Assembly (NCBI RefSeq): GCF_041690465.1 | Contig: NZ_JAWLHG010000007.1 | Span: 62,001-126,000, forward strand | DNA from: Falsiroseomonas sp041690465 | Lineage (GTDB): Bacteria; Pseudomonadota; Alphaproteobacteria; Acetobacterales; Acetobacteraceae | DNA: 64,000 bases | Reading direction: 5' to 3' | Part shown: positions 33,688 to 43,496 of the stretch, piece after piece | Numbering within the stretch: the first letter of the stretch is position 1 | Layout: each line of letters starts with the position of its first letter | Notes under the pieces: generated by a model | What the model saw: the letters and a program-made list of their open reading frames with translations, nothing else | Told to the model about the DNA's origin: nothing | Database searches by the model: none | Position numbers and translations under genes: made by a program

Positions 33688-34362
33688 ATGGCGGCTGGTT
33701 GGCCGGAGCCGCTGCGGCGGCAGGTCTCGACGCTGGTTCTGCAATTCCTCGCGGGGAGCGGGCGTGCCTGGATCGGGATTGCCGACCTCGGCCAGCTCGG
33801 CACGGCCGGGCCGGTGCTTGGGACGATGCGGCTCGGCGGCAGCCTGCGGACACTGGGCGCCGAGCCCCTGACCCGCGCCTTCGTCTGGGTCCAGGGGACC
33901 GAGCCGGAACTCTGGGTGGACCCCACCGACACCGGCTACCGCGATCTCTACGATGCCTTCGCGAAGACTTGGCTCGGCCTGCCGGGGCGGCCCGACGGCC
34001 GGGCGTTCAACATCGACCACCTCTTCCCCAAGGCGGCGGGGGCGCTGGACGGGCTGTCGCATGTCCGCGTGATGGCGATCGAGGCGGCGCCGAACCAGTC
34101 CGCGGGGCGGACGCTCGAGAAGGCGATGAAGCAGCGCGCCAGCGACGTGCCGGGCGGCAAGCTGGTCCGCCACGCCACCTGGCAGACGATCGGCAAGGTC
34201 GCCGGCTTCACCGGCTGGGAAGAACTGCCGAAGGGGCGCGAGGGCGACAACAGCGCGGTCGTGAAGCGGCTGTTCGCACATCTCGGCGGACGTGGCATCA
34301 CCCCGCCTGCGGGTGTGCTCGAGCACGACCTCACCGCGCATACCCTCAGCGTGATCCGGTAG
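33688..34362 (+). CDS. Uncharacterised protein with NIDHLFPK motif
   Basis: A 224-residue soluble protein that I do not recognise. It starts at an ATG with a near-perfect AAGGAGG at 33676-33682, so it is likely expressed. A NIDHLFPK motif (residues 108-115) followed by a helix and a downstream NQSAGRTLEKAMK segment loosely recall an HNH-type nuclease centre, but the cysteine pairs or second histidine expected there are not evident. It sits on the opposite strand between hutH and hutU. Codon use is like the neighbours. Confidence 0.75.
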   Translation: MAAGWPEPLRRQVSTLVLQFLAGSGRAWIGIADLGQLGTAGPVLGTMRLGGSLRTLGAEPLTRAFVWVQGTEPELWVDPTDTGYRDLYDAFAKTWLGLPGRPDGRAFNIDHLFPKAAGALDGLSHVRVMAIEAAPNQSAGRTLEKAMKQRASDVPGGKLVRHATWQTIGKVAGFTGWEELPKGREGDNSAVVKRLFAHLGGRGITPPAGVLEHDLTAHTLSVIR

Positions 34363-34371
34363 CGCGACCCA

Positions 34372-36051
<1,680 letters not shown>

Positions 36052-36096
36052 GCCTGACTCAAGCCTGAGGGACAGGCGAGAGGCAAGCGGAACGGC

Positions 36097-37464
36097 ATGA
36101 CATCGGCGCGCGAATTCTGGGCGGCCCGGGCCTTGCTGCCGGGCGGCTGGGCGGAGGCGGTGCGGATCGCGGTGGATCCGGCCGGCGACATCGCCGCCGT
36201 GACCCCTGGCACCCCCGCTGGCGCGGCGCGGCGCCTGTCCGGCCATGTCGTCCCCGGCGTGCCGAACCTGCACTCCCACGCCTTCCAGCGCGCCATGGCC
36301 GGCGGCGCCGAGCGGCGCAGCCCGGCCGGGCAGGACAGCTTCTGGACCTGGCGGGAGACGATGTACCGCTTCGTCGGCCGCTTCTCGCCCGAGGACGCCG
36401 AGGCGGTGGCCGCGCAACTCTACGCCGAGCTGCTGGAACACGGCTTCACCTGTGTCGCCGAGTTCCACTACCTCCATCACCAGCCGGACGGCACGCCGTA
36501 TGACGACATCGCGGAGATGGCGAAGCGGCACCTGGCGGCGGCGAGGCGGGCGGGGATCGGCATCGCCATGCTGCCCTCGCTCTACCGGCATGGCGGGATC
36601 TTCGGGAAGGAGCCGCATGCGGGGCAGCGACGCTTCCTGAACGACCTCGACGGCTTCGGCCGCATCGTGGAAGGCGCACGCGCCGCCGCCGCCGGCGACC
36701 GGCAGGCCAGCGTCGGCCTGGCGCCGCATTCGCTGCGCGCCGTGACGCCCGACATGCTGCGCGCCATCGCCGGCTTCGACGGCCCCATCCACCTCCATGC
36801 CGCCGAACAGCCGAAGGAGGTGGAGGAATGCCTCGCCGCCACCGGCGCGCGGCCGGTGCGCTGGCTGCTGGACAACCTGCCACTCGATTCGCGCTGGTGC
36901 CTGATCCACGCGACCCACATGGACGAAGGCGAGGCCGCCGACCTGGCGAAGTCCGGCGCGGTCGCCGGGCTCTGCCCGACCACCGAGGCCTCGCTCGGCG
37001 ACGGCATCTTTCCGCTGCCGGCCTTCCTGCGCGAAGGCGGCCGCTTCGGCATCGGCACCGACAGCCATGTCGGCACCTCGCCCGCCTTCGAGCTGCGCCA
37101 GCTGGAAACCACGCAGCGCCTGCGCGACCATGCGCGCGCGGTGGCGACGGCGGAGCAGAACCCGCATCCCGGGCGTACCTTGCTGGACGCGGCGCTCGCC
37201 GGTGGTGCGCAGGTCAGCGGGCGCAGGATCGGCGCCATCGCGCCGGGGATGCGCGCCGATCTCGTTGAGCTCGACGACACCCATCCGCTGCTGCTTGGCC
37301 GCGAGGGCGATGCGCTGCTCGACGCCTGGGTGTTCAGCGGCCAGGGCAATCCGGTGCGCCGCGTGGTCTGCGGCGGCAAGGTTGTGGTGGAGGCCGGGCG
37401 GCACGTGGACGCCATGGCGATCCGCGATGAATTCGGGAATGCGATGCGGAGGCTATTGGCGTGA
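36097..37464 (+). CDS. hutF: Formimidoylglutamate deiminase HutF
   Basis: A 455-residue amidohydrolase that deaminates N-formimino-glutamate to N-formyl-glutamate, marking the five-step pathway. Metal motif LHSHAFQRAM, an HLHAAEQPKEVEE segment, HATHMDE and GTDSHVGTSP are as in HutF of Pseudomonas and alphaproteobacteria. It diverges from hutU and overlaps the following SDR gene by 4 bp. The partner HutG (formylglutamate amidohydrolase) is not in this window. Confidence 0.97.
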   Translation: MTSAREFWAARALLPGGWAEAVRIAVDPAGDIAAVTPGTPAGAARRLSGHVVPGVPNLHSHAFQRAMAGGAERRSPAGQDSFWTWRETMYRFVGRFSPEDAEAVAAQLYAELLEHGFTCVAEFHYLHHQPDGTPYDDIAEMAKRHLAAARRAGIGIAMLPSLYRHGGIFGKEPHAGQRRFLNDLDGFGRIVEGARAAAAGDRQASVGLAPHSLRAVTPDMLRAIAGFDGPIHLHAAEQPKEVEECLAATGARPVRWLLDNLPLDSRWCLIHATHMDEGEAADLAKSGAVAGLCPTTEASLGDGIFPLPAFLREGGRFGIGTDSHVGTSPAFELRQLETTQRLRDHARAVATAEQNPHPGRTLLDAALAGGAQVSGRRIGAIAPGMRADLVELDDTHPLLLGREGDALLDAWVFSGQGNPVRRVVCGGKVVVEAGRHVDAMAIRDEFGNAMRRLLA

Positions 37465-38216
37465 GCGGGCAACTCAGCGGGCAGGTGGCGATCATCACCG
37501 GCGGCAGCCGCGGCATCGGGCGCGCGATCGCGCTGCTCTTCGCGCAGGAGGGCGCCGACATCGCCTTCTGCCACCTGCACGATGCGGAAGGCGCCGCGGA
37601 CGTCACGGCGAGGATCGAGGCGCTCGGCCGCCGTGCCTTCCACGCCGCGCTCGACGTGGCCGAGCTGCCGGCGCTGCGTGCCTTCATGGGCGCGGCGGAG
37701 GCAGCGCTCGGCCCCTGCGACGTGCTGGTGAACAATGCCGGCCTCAATCTGCGCGGCCCCTTCGAGACCATCACGGAGGAGATGTTCGACCGCGTGATGT
37801 CCGTGCATGTCCGTGCCAGCTTCTTCGCCGCCCAGGCGGTCTGGCCGGGCATGGCGGCGCGGGGCAGGGGGCGGATCATCACCACCGCCAGCCAGCTCGC
37901 CTTCAAGGGGGCGCCGAACGTGGTGCCCTATTGCACCGCCAAGGCCGCGCTGGTCGGCATGACGCGCGCGCTGGCCCGCGAGGGCGCGCCGAAGGGCATC
38001 CTGGTCAACGCCATCGCACCCGGCCCGGTGGAGACCGACCTGACGGCGCAGCTCGGCGCCGACTGGTCCGAGCGCATCGGTGCGACGCTGCCGATCGGCC
38101 GCGTCGGCCAGCCGGAGGAGATCGCCGCCGCCGCGCTGCTGCTGGCCAGTTCCCCGGGCGGTGATTTCTTCGTCGGCGCCACCATCTCGCCCAATGGCGG
38201 CGACCTGATGCATTGA
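37461..38216 (+). CDS. Short-chain dehydrogenase/reductase
   Basis: A 251-residue classical SDR. Cofactor loop TGGSRGIGRA (about 14-23), NNAG (about 91-94), catalytic Ser (TTASQLAF), Tyr-x-x-x-Lys (YCTAKAA, about 154-158) and the PGPVETDL region are intact. It resembles 3-oxoacyl-ACP reductase or glucose dehydrogenase types; substrate unknown. GTG start overlapping the hutF stop (GTGA) and TGATG overlap with the following GNAT gene place it in a hutF-SDR-GNAT operon. Confidence 0.92.
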   Translation: MSGQLSGQVAIITGGSRGIGRAIALLFAQEGADIAFCHLHDAEGAADVTARIEALGRRAFHAALDVAELPALRAFMGAAEAALGPCDVLVNNAGLNLRGPFETITEEMFDRVMSVHVRASFFAAQAVWPGMAARGRGRIITTASQLAFKGAPNVVPYCTAKAALVGMTRALAREGAPKGILVNAIAPGPVETDLTAQLGADWSERIGATLPIGRVGQPEEIAAAALLLASSPGGDFFVGATISPNGGDLMH

Positions 38217-39052
38217 TGGCCACGATCCGCACCCTGACGCCGCTGGAAGCGGAGCACGCGGTGAACTGGGCCGCGGCCGAGGGCTGGAACCCCGGCCTCG
38301 CCGATCTCGACTGCTTCCTGGCGCAGGATCCCGGCCTGTTCCTCGGCGCCTTCGCGGGCGGCGAGCTGCGCGCGGTGATCTCCGCCACGCGCTACGGCGC
38401 GGATTTCGGGTTCATCGGCTTCTACATCGCCCGCCCCGAGGTGCGTGGGCAGGGGCATGGCATGGCGGTCTGGCGCGCCGGCATGAAGCAGCTCGCCGGG
38501 CGGCTGGTGGGGCTGGATGGGGTGGTGGCGCAGCAGCCGAACTACCGTAAATCGGGCTTCGTGCTGGCCTGGAACAACATCCGCTTCGGCGGCGAGCCGC
38601 CGTCGCAGCCGGCCGCACACCCCGACGTGGTGCCGGCCACGGCCGTGCCGTTTGCTGCGCTCGCGGCGCTCGACCGCTCGGTGTTTCCCGCCGAGCGGCC
38701 GGACTTCCTGCGCGCCTGGCTCGGCGCGCCAGGCCATGTCGCGCTGGCGCTGCTGAGGGATGGCACGGCGGCCGGCTTCGGTGTGATCCGCCCCTGCCGC
38801 AGCGGCCACAAGGTCGGTCCGCTGGTCGCCGAGGATGCGCGGGACGCCGAGGCGCTGCTCGCCGCGCTGGTCGCCCGTGTGGAACCGGGCCCCGTCTTCC
38901 TCGACGTGCCGGAGCCGCACCGCGAGGCGGTGGCGCTCGCCACCCGATTCGGCCTGGCGCCGGTGTTCGAGACGGCGCGCATGTACACCGGACCGGCGCC
39001 CGCCCTGCGCACCGACCGCATCTTCGGGGTCACGACCTTCGAACTCGGGTAG
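38216..39052 (+). CDS. GNAT family N-acetyltransferase (tandem GNAT folds)
   Basis: A 278-residue protein with a GNAT domain in the first half (acetyl-CoA loop in VRGQGHGMAVWRAG, about 79-92) and a second, degenerate GNAT-like half of similar size (from about residue 140). This resembles YitI/DUF-type two-domain acetyltransferases. It starts at the ATG within a TGATG overlap with the SDR stop. Co-expression with hutF suggests, but does not prove, an amino-acid-related substrate. Confidence 0.85.
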   Translation: MATIRTLTPLEAEHAVNWAAAEGWNPGLADLDCFLAQDPGLFLGAFAGGELRAVISATRYGADFGFIGFYIARPEVRGQGHGMAVWRAGMKQLAGRLVGLDGVVAQQPNYRKSGFVLAWNNIRFGGEPPSQPAAHPDVVPATAVPFAALAALDRSVFPAERPDFLRAWLGAPGHVALALLRDGTAAGFGVIRPCRSGHKVGPLVAEDARDAEALLAALVARVEPGPVFLDVPEPHREAVALATRFGLAPVFETARMYTGPAPALRTDRIFGVTTFELG

Positions 39053-39100
39053 CCAGCCGCGCCCGGCCCCGCTACCTCCCCTGGGCAGGATGGAGGGGTG

Positions 39101-40588
39101 ATGACGGTCCGCATCGAGATCGGGACGACCACCGCCGGAGCGCCGGCGACACTCGACCTCGAGGAGTTGTTGGCGACGCGCCTGCTGGTGCAGGGCAATT
39201 CCGGCTCGGGCAAGTCGCATCTGCTCCGCCGGCTGCTGGAGCAGTCCGCCGCCTGGGTGCAGCAGGCGGTGATCGATCCGGAAGGCGATTTCGTCACCCT
39301 CGGCGACCGCTACGGCCACCTGGTGATCGACGCCGCGGCCTCTGGCATCTCGGGCCTCAGGCGGGCGGCGGATGGGGTGCGGCGGCACCGTGTCTCGGTG
39401 GTGCTGAACCTCGAGAACCTGGAGGTGGACAACCAGCTCCGCCACGCCGCCGCCTTCCTCGACGGTCTGTTCGGCGTGGAGCGGGATGCCTGGTCGCCGA
39501 TGCTGGTGGTGGTGGACGAGGCGCAGCTCTTCGCGCCGGCGATGGGCAGCGACGTCTCGGACGAGGCGCGGCGCAGCGCGCTCGCCGCGATGACCGACCT
39601 GATGTGCCGCGGCCGCAAGCGGGGGCTCGCCGGGGTGGTGGCGACGCAGCGCCTGGCGAAGCTGGCCAAGAACGTCGCGGCGGAGGCGTCCAACTTCCTG
39701 ATGGGCCGCACCTTCCTCGACATCGACATGGCGCGCGCCGCCGACCTGTTGGGGATGGAGCGGCGCCAGGCCGAGATGTTCCGCGACCTGGCGCGCGGGC
39801 ATTTCGTGGCCCTCGGCCCGGCCATCTCGCGCCGGCCGCTGGCATTGCGCATCGGCGCGGTGGAGACCGGCTCGCGCGGCGCCGGCCCGAAGCTGGTCGC
39901 GCCGCCCGAGGCGCCGTCCGACGAGGCGCGAGAGCTGATCCTCAAGGCCGCCGCCGCGCCCGATCCGCGCAACCTGCCGCCGCCGCGCCGCCCCTCCGCG
40001 CCGCCGCCCGACATCGCCGCACAGCTCGCCGCCGCCCGCCCGGCCGCGGTGCATGCGCCGGCGGAGGCCGCGTTGACGCTGGAAGAGGACGCCGCCCGCC
40101 GCACCAAGCTGGCGGAACTGCTGCGCGCCGTGCTCGCCGAGCCCGACGCCGCCTATCGCCAGCCGGCGGTGCTCTACCAGGATTTCCTGGTGCGCTGCCG
40201 CATTGCACGTCTCGGCGGCACGCCGCCGGACATCCCGGCCTTCCGCCGCATGCTCTCCCTGGCCCGTGCCGGGGTCGCGGAGGCGGCGATGGACGATGCC
40301 GACTGGCCCGCCGTGGCCGAGCAGGCGGCGGCGCTGCCGGAGGATACGCAGGGCGTCTACCTGCTGCTCGCCCGCGCCGCACTGGGCGCCGAGCCCTGTC
40401 CCTCGGACGCCGCCATCGCGCGCGCCTATGGCAGCCGGTCGGAGGGCCGGGCGCGGCGGCTATTGGAATGGCTGGAAGGGCAGGGCGCCATCGTCTGCCG
40501 GACCGATGCCGCCGGGCGGCGGATCGTCGCGCTCACCGGATCGGGGCGGGAGACGGCGCCAGGGGATCCGGCGGCGGAGGCGGCCTGA
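39101..40588 (+). CDS. HerA/DUF87-like ATPase
   Basis: A 495-residue RecA-like P-loop ATPase. Walker A GNSGSGKS (residues 32-39), an early DPEGDF segment, Walker B LVVVDEAQLF and an arginine-rich VATQRLAKL sensor region fit the HerA/DUF87 motor group. The C-terminal 200 residues start with a Pro/Ala linker and end in a helical winged-helix-like region (RARRLLEWLEGQGAIVCR). No nurA nuclease is adjacent. GGATGGAGGGG precedes the ATG; an in-frame GTG at 39098 is the alternative. Role unknown. Confidence 0.85.
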   Translation: MTVRIEIGTTTAGAPATLDLEELLATRLLVQGNSGSGKSHLLRRLLEQSAAWVQQAVIDPEGDFVTLGDRYGHLVIDAAASGISGLRRAADGVRRHRVSVVLNLENLEVDNQLRHAAAFLDGLFGVERDAWSPMLVVVDEAQLFAPAMGSDVSDEARRSALAAMTDLMCRGRKRGLAGVVATQRLAKLAKNVAAEASNFLMGRTFLDIDMARAADLLGMERRQAEMFRDLARGHFVALGPAISRRPLALRIGAVETGSRGAGPKLVAPPEAPSDEARELILKAAAAPDPRNLPPPRRPSAPPPDIAAQLAAARPAAVHAPAEAALTLEEDAARRTKLAELLRAVLAEPDAAYRQPAVLYQDFLVRCRIARLGGTPPDIPAFRRMLSLARAGVAEAAMDDADWPAVAEQAAALPEDTQGVYLLLARAALGAEPCPSDAAIARAYGSRSEGRARRLLEWLEGQGAIVCRTDAAGRRIVALTGSGRETAPGDPAAEAA

Positions 40589-40594
40589 TACCCG

Positions 40595-40607
40595 GCGCCC
40601 AGGGGTT
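40595..40607 (+). repeat. 13-bp direct repeat, left copy
   Basis: GCGCCCAGGGGTT, 7 bp after the ATPase stop; identical to 40776-40788. The two copies bracket a block of four hairpins. Confidence 0.8.
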
Positions 40608-40615
40608 CGACCTGC

Positions 40616-40753
40616 GGCCGGCCCTAAGCCGGCCGAGGCCGCGAATGCGGCCCGCCGCTTATGCGTCATCCGGAACGCATGCCTTCGGCATGACGAGCCA
40701 AGCCGCGGAGCGGCGCCGGCGTTTGAGCGCGCGAAGGTGAAACCTTCGTGCGC
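40616..40753. repeat. Intergenic palindrome array (four hairpins)
   Basis: Four consecutive perfect or near-perfect stems in 138 bp: 40616-40634 (7 bp, loop CCTAA), 40637-40652 (6 bp, loop GAAT), 40678-40692 (6 bp, CATGCC/GGCATG, itself inside CGTCAT 40664-40669 with ATGACG 40690-40695), and 40727-40753 (12 bp with one G-T pair, loop GAA). It separates convergent genes and resembles REP/BIME-type palindromic elements. Confidence 0.7.
40727..40753. terminator. Strong hairpin between convergent genes
   Basis: A 12-bp stem GCGCGCGAAGGT with a GAA loop and one wobble pair, 11 bp beyond the end of the M50 gene and 138 bp after the ATPase stop. It could end transcription from either side; no U-tract is present. 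Confidence 0.5.
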
Positions 40754-40764
40754 CAAGCATGAGA

Positions 40765-41880
40765 TCAGGCCCCCCGCGCCCAGGGGTTTGCCGGCGGCGC
40801 GCGCCGGCCGCGGGCGGCCTCCACCATCAGCATCTCGCCGAGATTCTCCTGCGTCAGCAGGCCGACGAGGCGGCCGGCGCCGTCCAGCACGCCGATCGGA
40901 CCGGCCGCCGCCTGCATTGCCTGCAGCGCCTCGTCCAGCGGCGAGCGGTGATGCACCGTCGGCACCTCGCGCTGCATCGCCTCCATCACCGCGCTCTCGG
41001 CGCCCGATTCGCGCAGCGCGCGGATCAGGTCCGAGCGCGTGAGGATCCCGCGCAGCCTGCCGCCGCCATCCACCACGGGGAAGTCCGTCTGCGCGCCGCT
41101 GAGCAGCATCTCCACCGCATCCTCGATGCGCGCGGCGACAGGCAGCGTCTCGAAGCGGGTGATCATCGCGTCGGAGGCCATCATCCCGCGCGAGAGCTCG
41201 CGCAGCTTCACCGCCTGCGCCTCCGCCCCAGCGCCCAGCCAGACGAAGAGCGCGACGAAGACCAGCAGCGGCGCGCCGCCGATCAGCCCGAGGAAACCCA
41301 GCAGGAAGGCCACCACCTGCCCGGTGGTGGCGGCGATGTCGGTGGCGCGCCGATGGCCCATCCGGTAGCCGAGCAGCGCCCGCAGCACGCGGCCGCCATC
41401 CATCGGGAAGGCGGGGATCAGGTTGAACACCACCAGCACGACGTTCACCCAGAACAGCCGCGCCAGCATGCCGTGCTCGGCGCCCGGCAGTGCCGCCATC
41501 GCCTCGACCGGCGGTGCGCCGCCGAGCAGGACGAACAGCAGCGCCGCGATCGCCACGTTCACCGCCGGGCCGGCAAGCGCAACGACCAGCTCCTCCGACG
41601 GCTTCTCCGGGATGCGCTCCAGCCGCGCGACGCCGCCGATCGGCAGCAGGGTGATGTCGGGCGTGGAGATGCCGTAGCGCCGCGCCGCCAGCACATGGCC
41701 GAATTCGTGCAGCACGACGCAGCTGAAGATCAGGCAGATGAAGAGGATGCCCTCCAGCGCCGCCGGCGTGCCGCCCTGCGCGTAGTGCGCGAAGCCGATC
41801 CAGGCCAGCAGCAGGAAGAAGGTGAGGTGCAGCCGTATTTCGGTGCCAAGCACGCGGCCCAGCGGGATGGACCAGCTCAT
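40765..41880 (-). CDS. Site-2 protease family (M50) with two CBS domains
   Basis: A 371-residue intramembrane metalloprotease of the CBS-fused SpoIVFB-like group. The zinc motif is HEFGH (residues 58-62) and the third ligand lies in NLIPAFPMDGGRVL. About six membrane segments are followed by paired CBS domains (about residues 240-350; TRSDLIRAL and GLLTQENLGEML), which may bind nucleotides to gate activity. Its start overlaps the lipocalin stop by 4 bp. The right-hand 13-bp repeat (40776-40788) lies inside its last codons. Substrate protein unknown. Confidence 0.93.
   Translation of the reverse strand: MSWSIPLGRVLGTEIRLHLTFFLLLAWIGFAHYAQGGTPAALEGILFICLIFSCVVLHEFGHVLAARRYGISTPDITLLPIGGVARLERIPEKPSEELVVALAGPAVNVAIAALLFVLLGGAPPVEAMAALPGAEHGMLARLFWVNVVLVVFNLIPAFPMDGGRVLRALLGYRMGHRRATDIAATTGQVVAFLLGFLGLIGGAPLLVFVALFVWLGAGAEAQAVKLRELSRGMMASDAMITRFETLPVAARIEDAVEMLLSGAQTDFPVVDGGGRLRGILTRSDLIRALRESGAESAVMEAMQREVPTVHHRSPLDEALQAMQAAAGPIGVLDGAGRLVGLLTQENLGEMLMVEAARGRRAPPANPWARGA
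40776..40788 (+). repeat. 13-bp direct repeat, right copy
   Basis: GCGCCCAGGGGTT inside the last codons of the M50 protease gene; identical to 40595-40607 on the other side of the hairpin array. Confidence 0.8.
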
Positions 41881-42440
41881 CCGCGTCTCCCTTGCAGCCT
41901 CGCCTGGCGTGGCGGTTGCGGTGTCTCCTGCAGGCGCTCGAGGTCGAAGCCCTGCGCCGCCGCAATGCGGAGCGCGGCAGCCCGGTCGTCCGGCGCCATC
42001 TGCGGCGTGCGGGACAGGATCCACAGATACTCCCGCCCCGGCGCCCCCACCACCGCCCAGCGGTACTCGGGATCGAGCCCGATCACCCAGTAGTCGCCGT
42101 AGAAGGGCCAGAAGAAGGTGACGCGCAGCTTCGCATTGCCGCTGCCCTCCACCGCATAGGCGGTGCCGGTGGCCACGACCTCGCGATTGCCCTCGGTGGC
42201 GTCGAGGCAGCGGTTGGTCACCGCCACCTGGCCATCCTCGCGCAGGGCATAGGTCGCGGTGGTGGCGACGCAGCGCCGGCCCCGCCCGTCCTGGAAGGAG
42301 TTGGGATACCGCGCGATCTCGTACCAGGTGCCGGCATAGCGCGAGAGGTCGACGCGCGGCACCGTCTGCAACGGCGGCCCGGGTGGCGAGGTGGCGCAGG
42401 CGCCGAGCAGCAGCGCGGCCAGAAGCAGGAGCCGCTTCAT
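41877..42440 (-). CDS. Lipocalin family lipoprotein (Blc-like)
   Basis: A 187-residue outer-membrane-type lipocalin. Lipoprotein leader LLLAALLLGAC (lipobox LLGAC, Cys near residue 15); GTWYEIARYPNSFQ is the lipocalin GxW motif; FFWPFYGDYWVIGLDPEYRWAVVG and the final LSRTPQM match bacterial Blc. Such proteins bind lipids in the envelope. It overlaps the neighbouring genes at both ends by 4 bp (deacetylase upstream, protease downstream). Confidence 0.94.
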   Translation of the reverse strand: MKRLLLLAALLLGACATSPPGPPLQTVPRVDLSRYAGTWYEIARYPNSFQDGRGRRCVATTATYALREDGQVAVTNRCLDATEGNREVVATGTAYAVEGSGNAKLRVTFFWPFYGDYWVIGLDPEYRWAVVGAPGREYLWILSRTPQMAPDDRAAALRIAAAQGFDLERLQETPQPPRQARLQGRRG

Positions 42441-43363
42441 GCCGGGCGTCCCCCGGCGGCGGCGCGCGGACAGCCGGGCACCACTCCGGCCGGCAGCGCC
42501 GCGACATGCTCGAACACCGCGCCGGCGGTGGTGATCCAGATCTCCTCGCGCGCCTGCGCGATCACCGCCAGCGCGCGGCGCAGTGCCCGCAGCCGGTGCG
42601 GCTGGCCGACGATGTAGGGGTGCAGCGCAATGCCCATCACCTGCGGCTGCCCGTCGCCGCGCACCTGGCGCAGCCTTTCCTCGAAATCATCCACCACCAT
42701 CCGGGCGAAGGTCTCGGCCGATTCCTTGCGGGCGACGATGGCGGGGATGTCGTTGACCTCCTGCGGGTAGGGCACGGCGAGCAGCTTGCCGCCGCGCGTG
42801 CGCATCCAGACCGGCGCATCATCGGCGCACCAGTTCAGCGTATAGGCGTAGCCGGCCTCGGCCAGCAGGTCGGGCGTGGCAAGGCTCTCCGCGATCCAGG
42901 GCGAGAGCCAGCCGCGCGGCGCCTTGCCCTCGTGCCGGGCGATGGCGGCGGTCGATTCGGCGATCAGCTTGCGCTCCTCCGGCTCCGGCAGCACCGACTG
43001 GCGCTCGGAATTGGTGCGGCCATGGCCGGCGATCTCATCGCCACGGGCGCGATGCGCAGCGACCAGCTCCGGCGCGTACTCGTACATGGCGCTGTTCAGC
43101 AGCACGGTCGCGGGCAGGGCGAGCTCATCCATCAGGTCGAGCAACCGCCAGGCACCGACCCGGTTTCCATAGTCGCGCCAGGCGAAGTTGAGCACGTCCG
43201 GCTGGGGGCCACCGGGTGCGAGCTCCGCGCCCAGCCCCTCGCCGAAGGCGAAGTGCTCCAGGTTCACGCCGAGATAGACCGCGAGCCGGGTTCCGTTGGG
43301 CCAGGCATAGGCCTGCCGGCCGCGCCAGGCGGTGTAGTCGTAGCGTCCGTGGGTGGGCAGCAT
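42437..43363 (-). CDS. Polysaccharide deacetylase family (PuuE-like)
   Basis: A 308-residue NodB-fold protein without a signal peptide, resembling cytoplasmic PuuE-type allantoinase or peptidoglycan deacetylase relatives. LAVYLGVNLEHFAFGEG, RVGAWRLLDLMDE, GDEIAGHGRTN and a late ALHPYIVGQPHRLRAL fit that group. First gene of deacetylase-lipocalin-protease (4-bp overlaps). The ATG at 43363 has GAGG upstream; an earlier in-frame start is not needed. Substrate unknown. Confidence 0.85.
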   Translation of the reverse strand: MLPTHGRYDYTAWRGRQAYAWPNGTRLAVYLGVNLEHFAFGEGLGAELAPGGPQPDVLNFAWRDYGNRVGAWRLLDLMDELALPATVLLNSAMYEYAPELVAAHRARGDEIAGHGRTNSERQSVLPEPEERKLIAESTAAIARHEGKAPRGWLSPWIAESLATPDLLAEAGYAYTLNWCADDAPVWMRTRGGKLLAVPYPQEVNDIPAIVARKESAETFARMVVDDFEERLRQVRGDGQPQVMGIALHPYIVGQPHRLRALRRALAVIAQAREEIWITTAGAVFEHVAALPAGVVPGCPRAAAGGRPA

Positions 43364-43496
43364 CGGGATCCTCGGCGGGCGGCTCGTTTCGTCAGCTTGG
43401 CGCCATGGTGGCAACCGGCAAGCCCGCCACGCCTGTCAGGTGATGTTGACGCGATGGGATGACCGCGCCGCGGTGCTGTCTTATGGTCGTCCGGGC

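Noticed and set aside
36052..36096. Short inverted CTCA/TGAG in the hutU-hutF gap as a HutC operator
   Set aside because: It is only 4 bp per arm and does not resemble known HutC sites; chance is likely.
40601..40616. GGGGTTCGACC resembling a tRNA T-arm
   Set aside because: No matching acceptor, D-arm or anticodon arm is present around it; the bases belong to the direct repeat.
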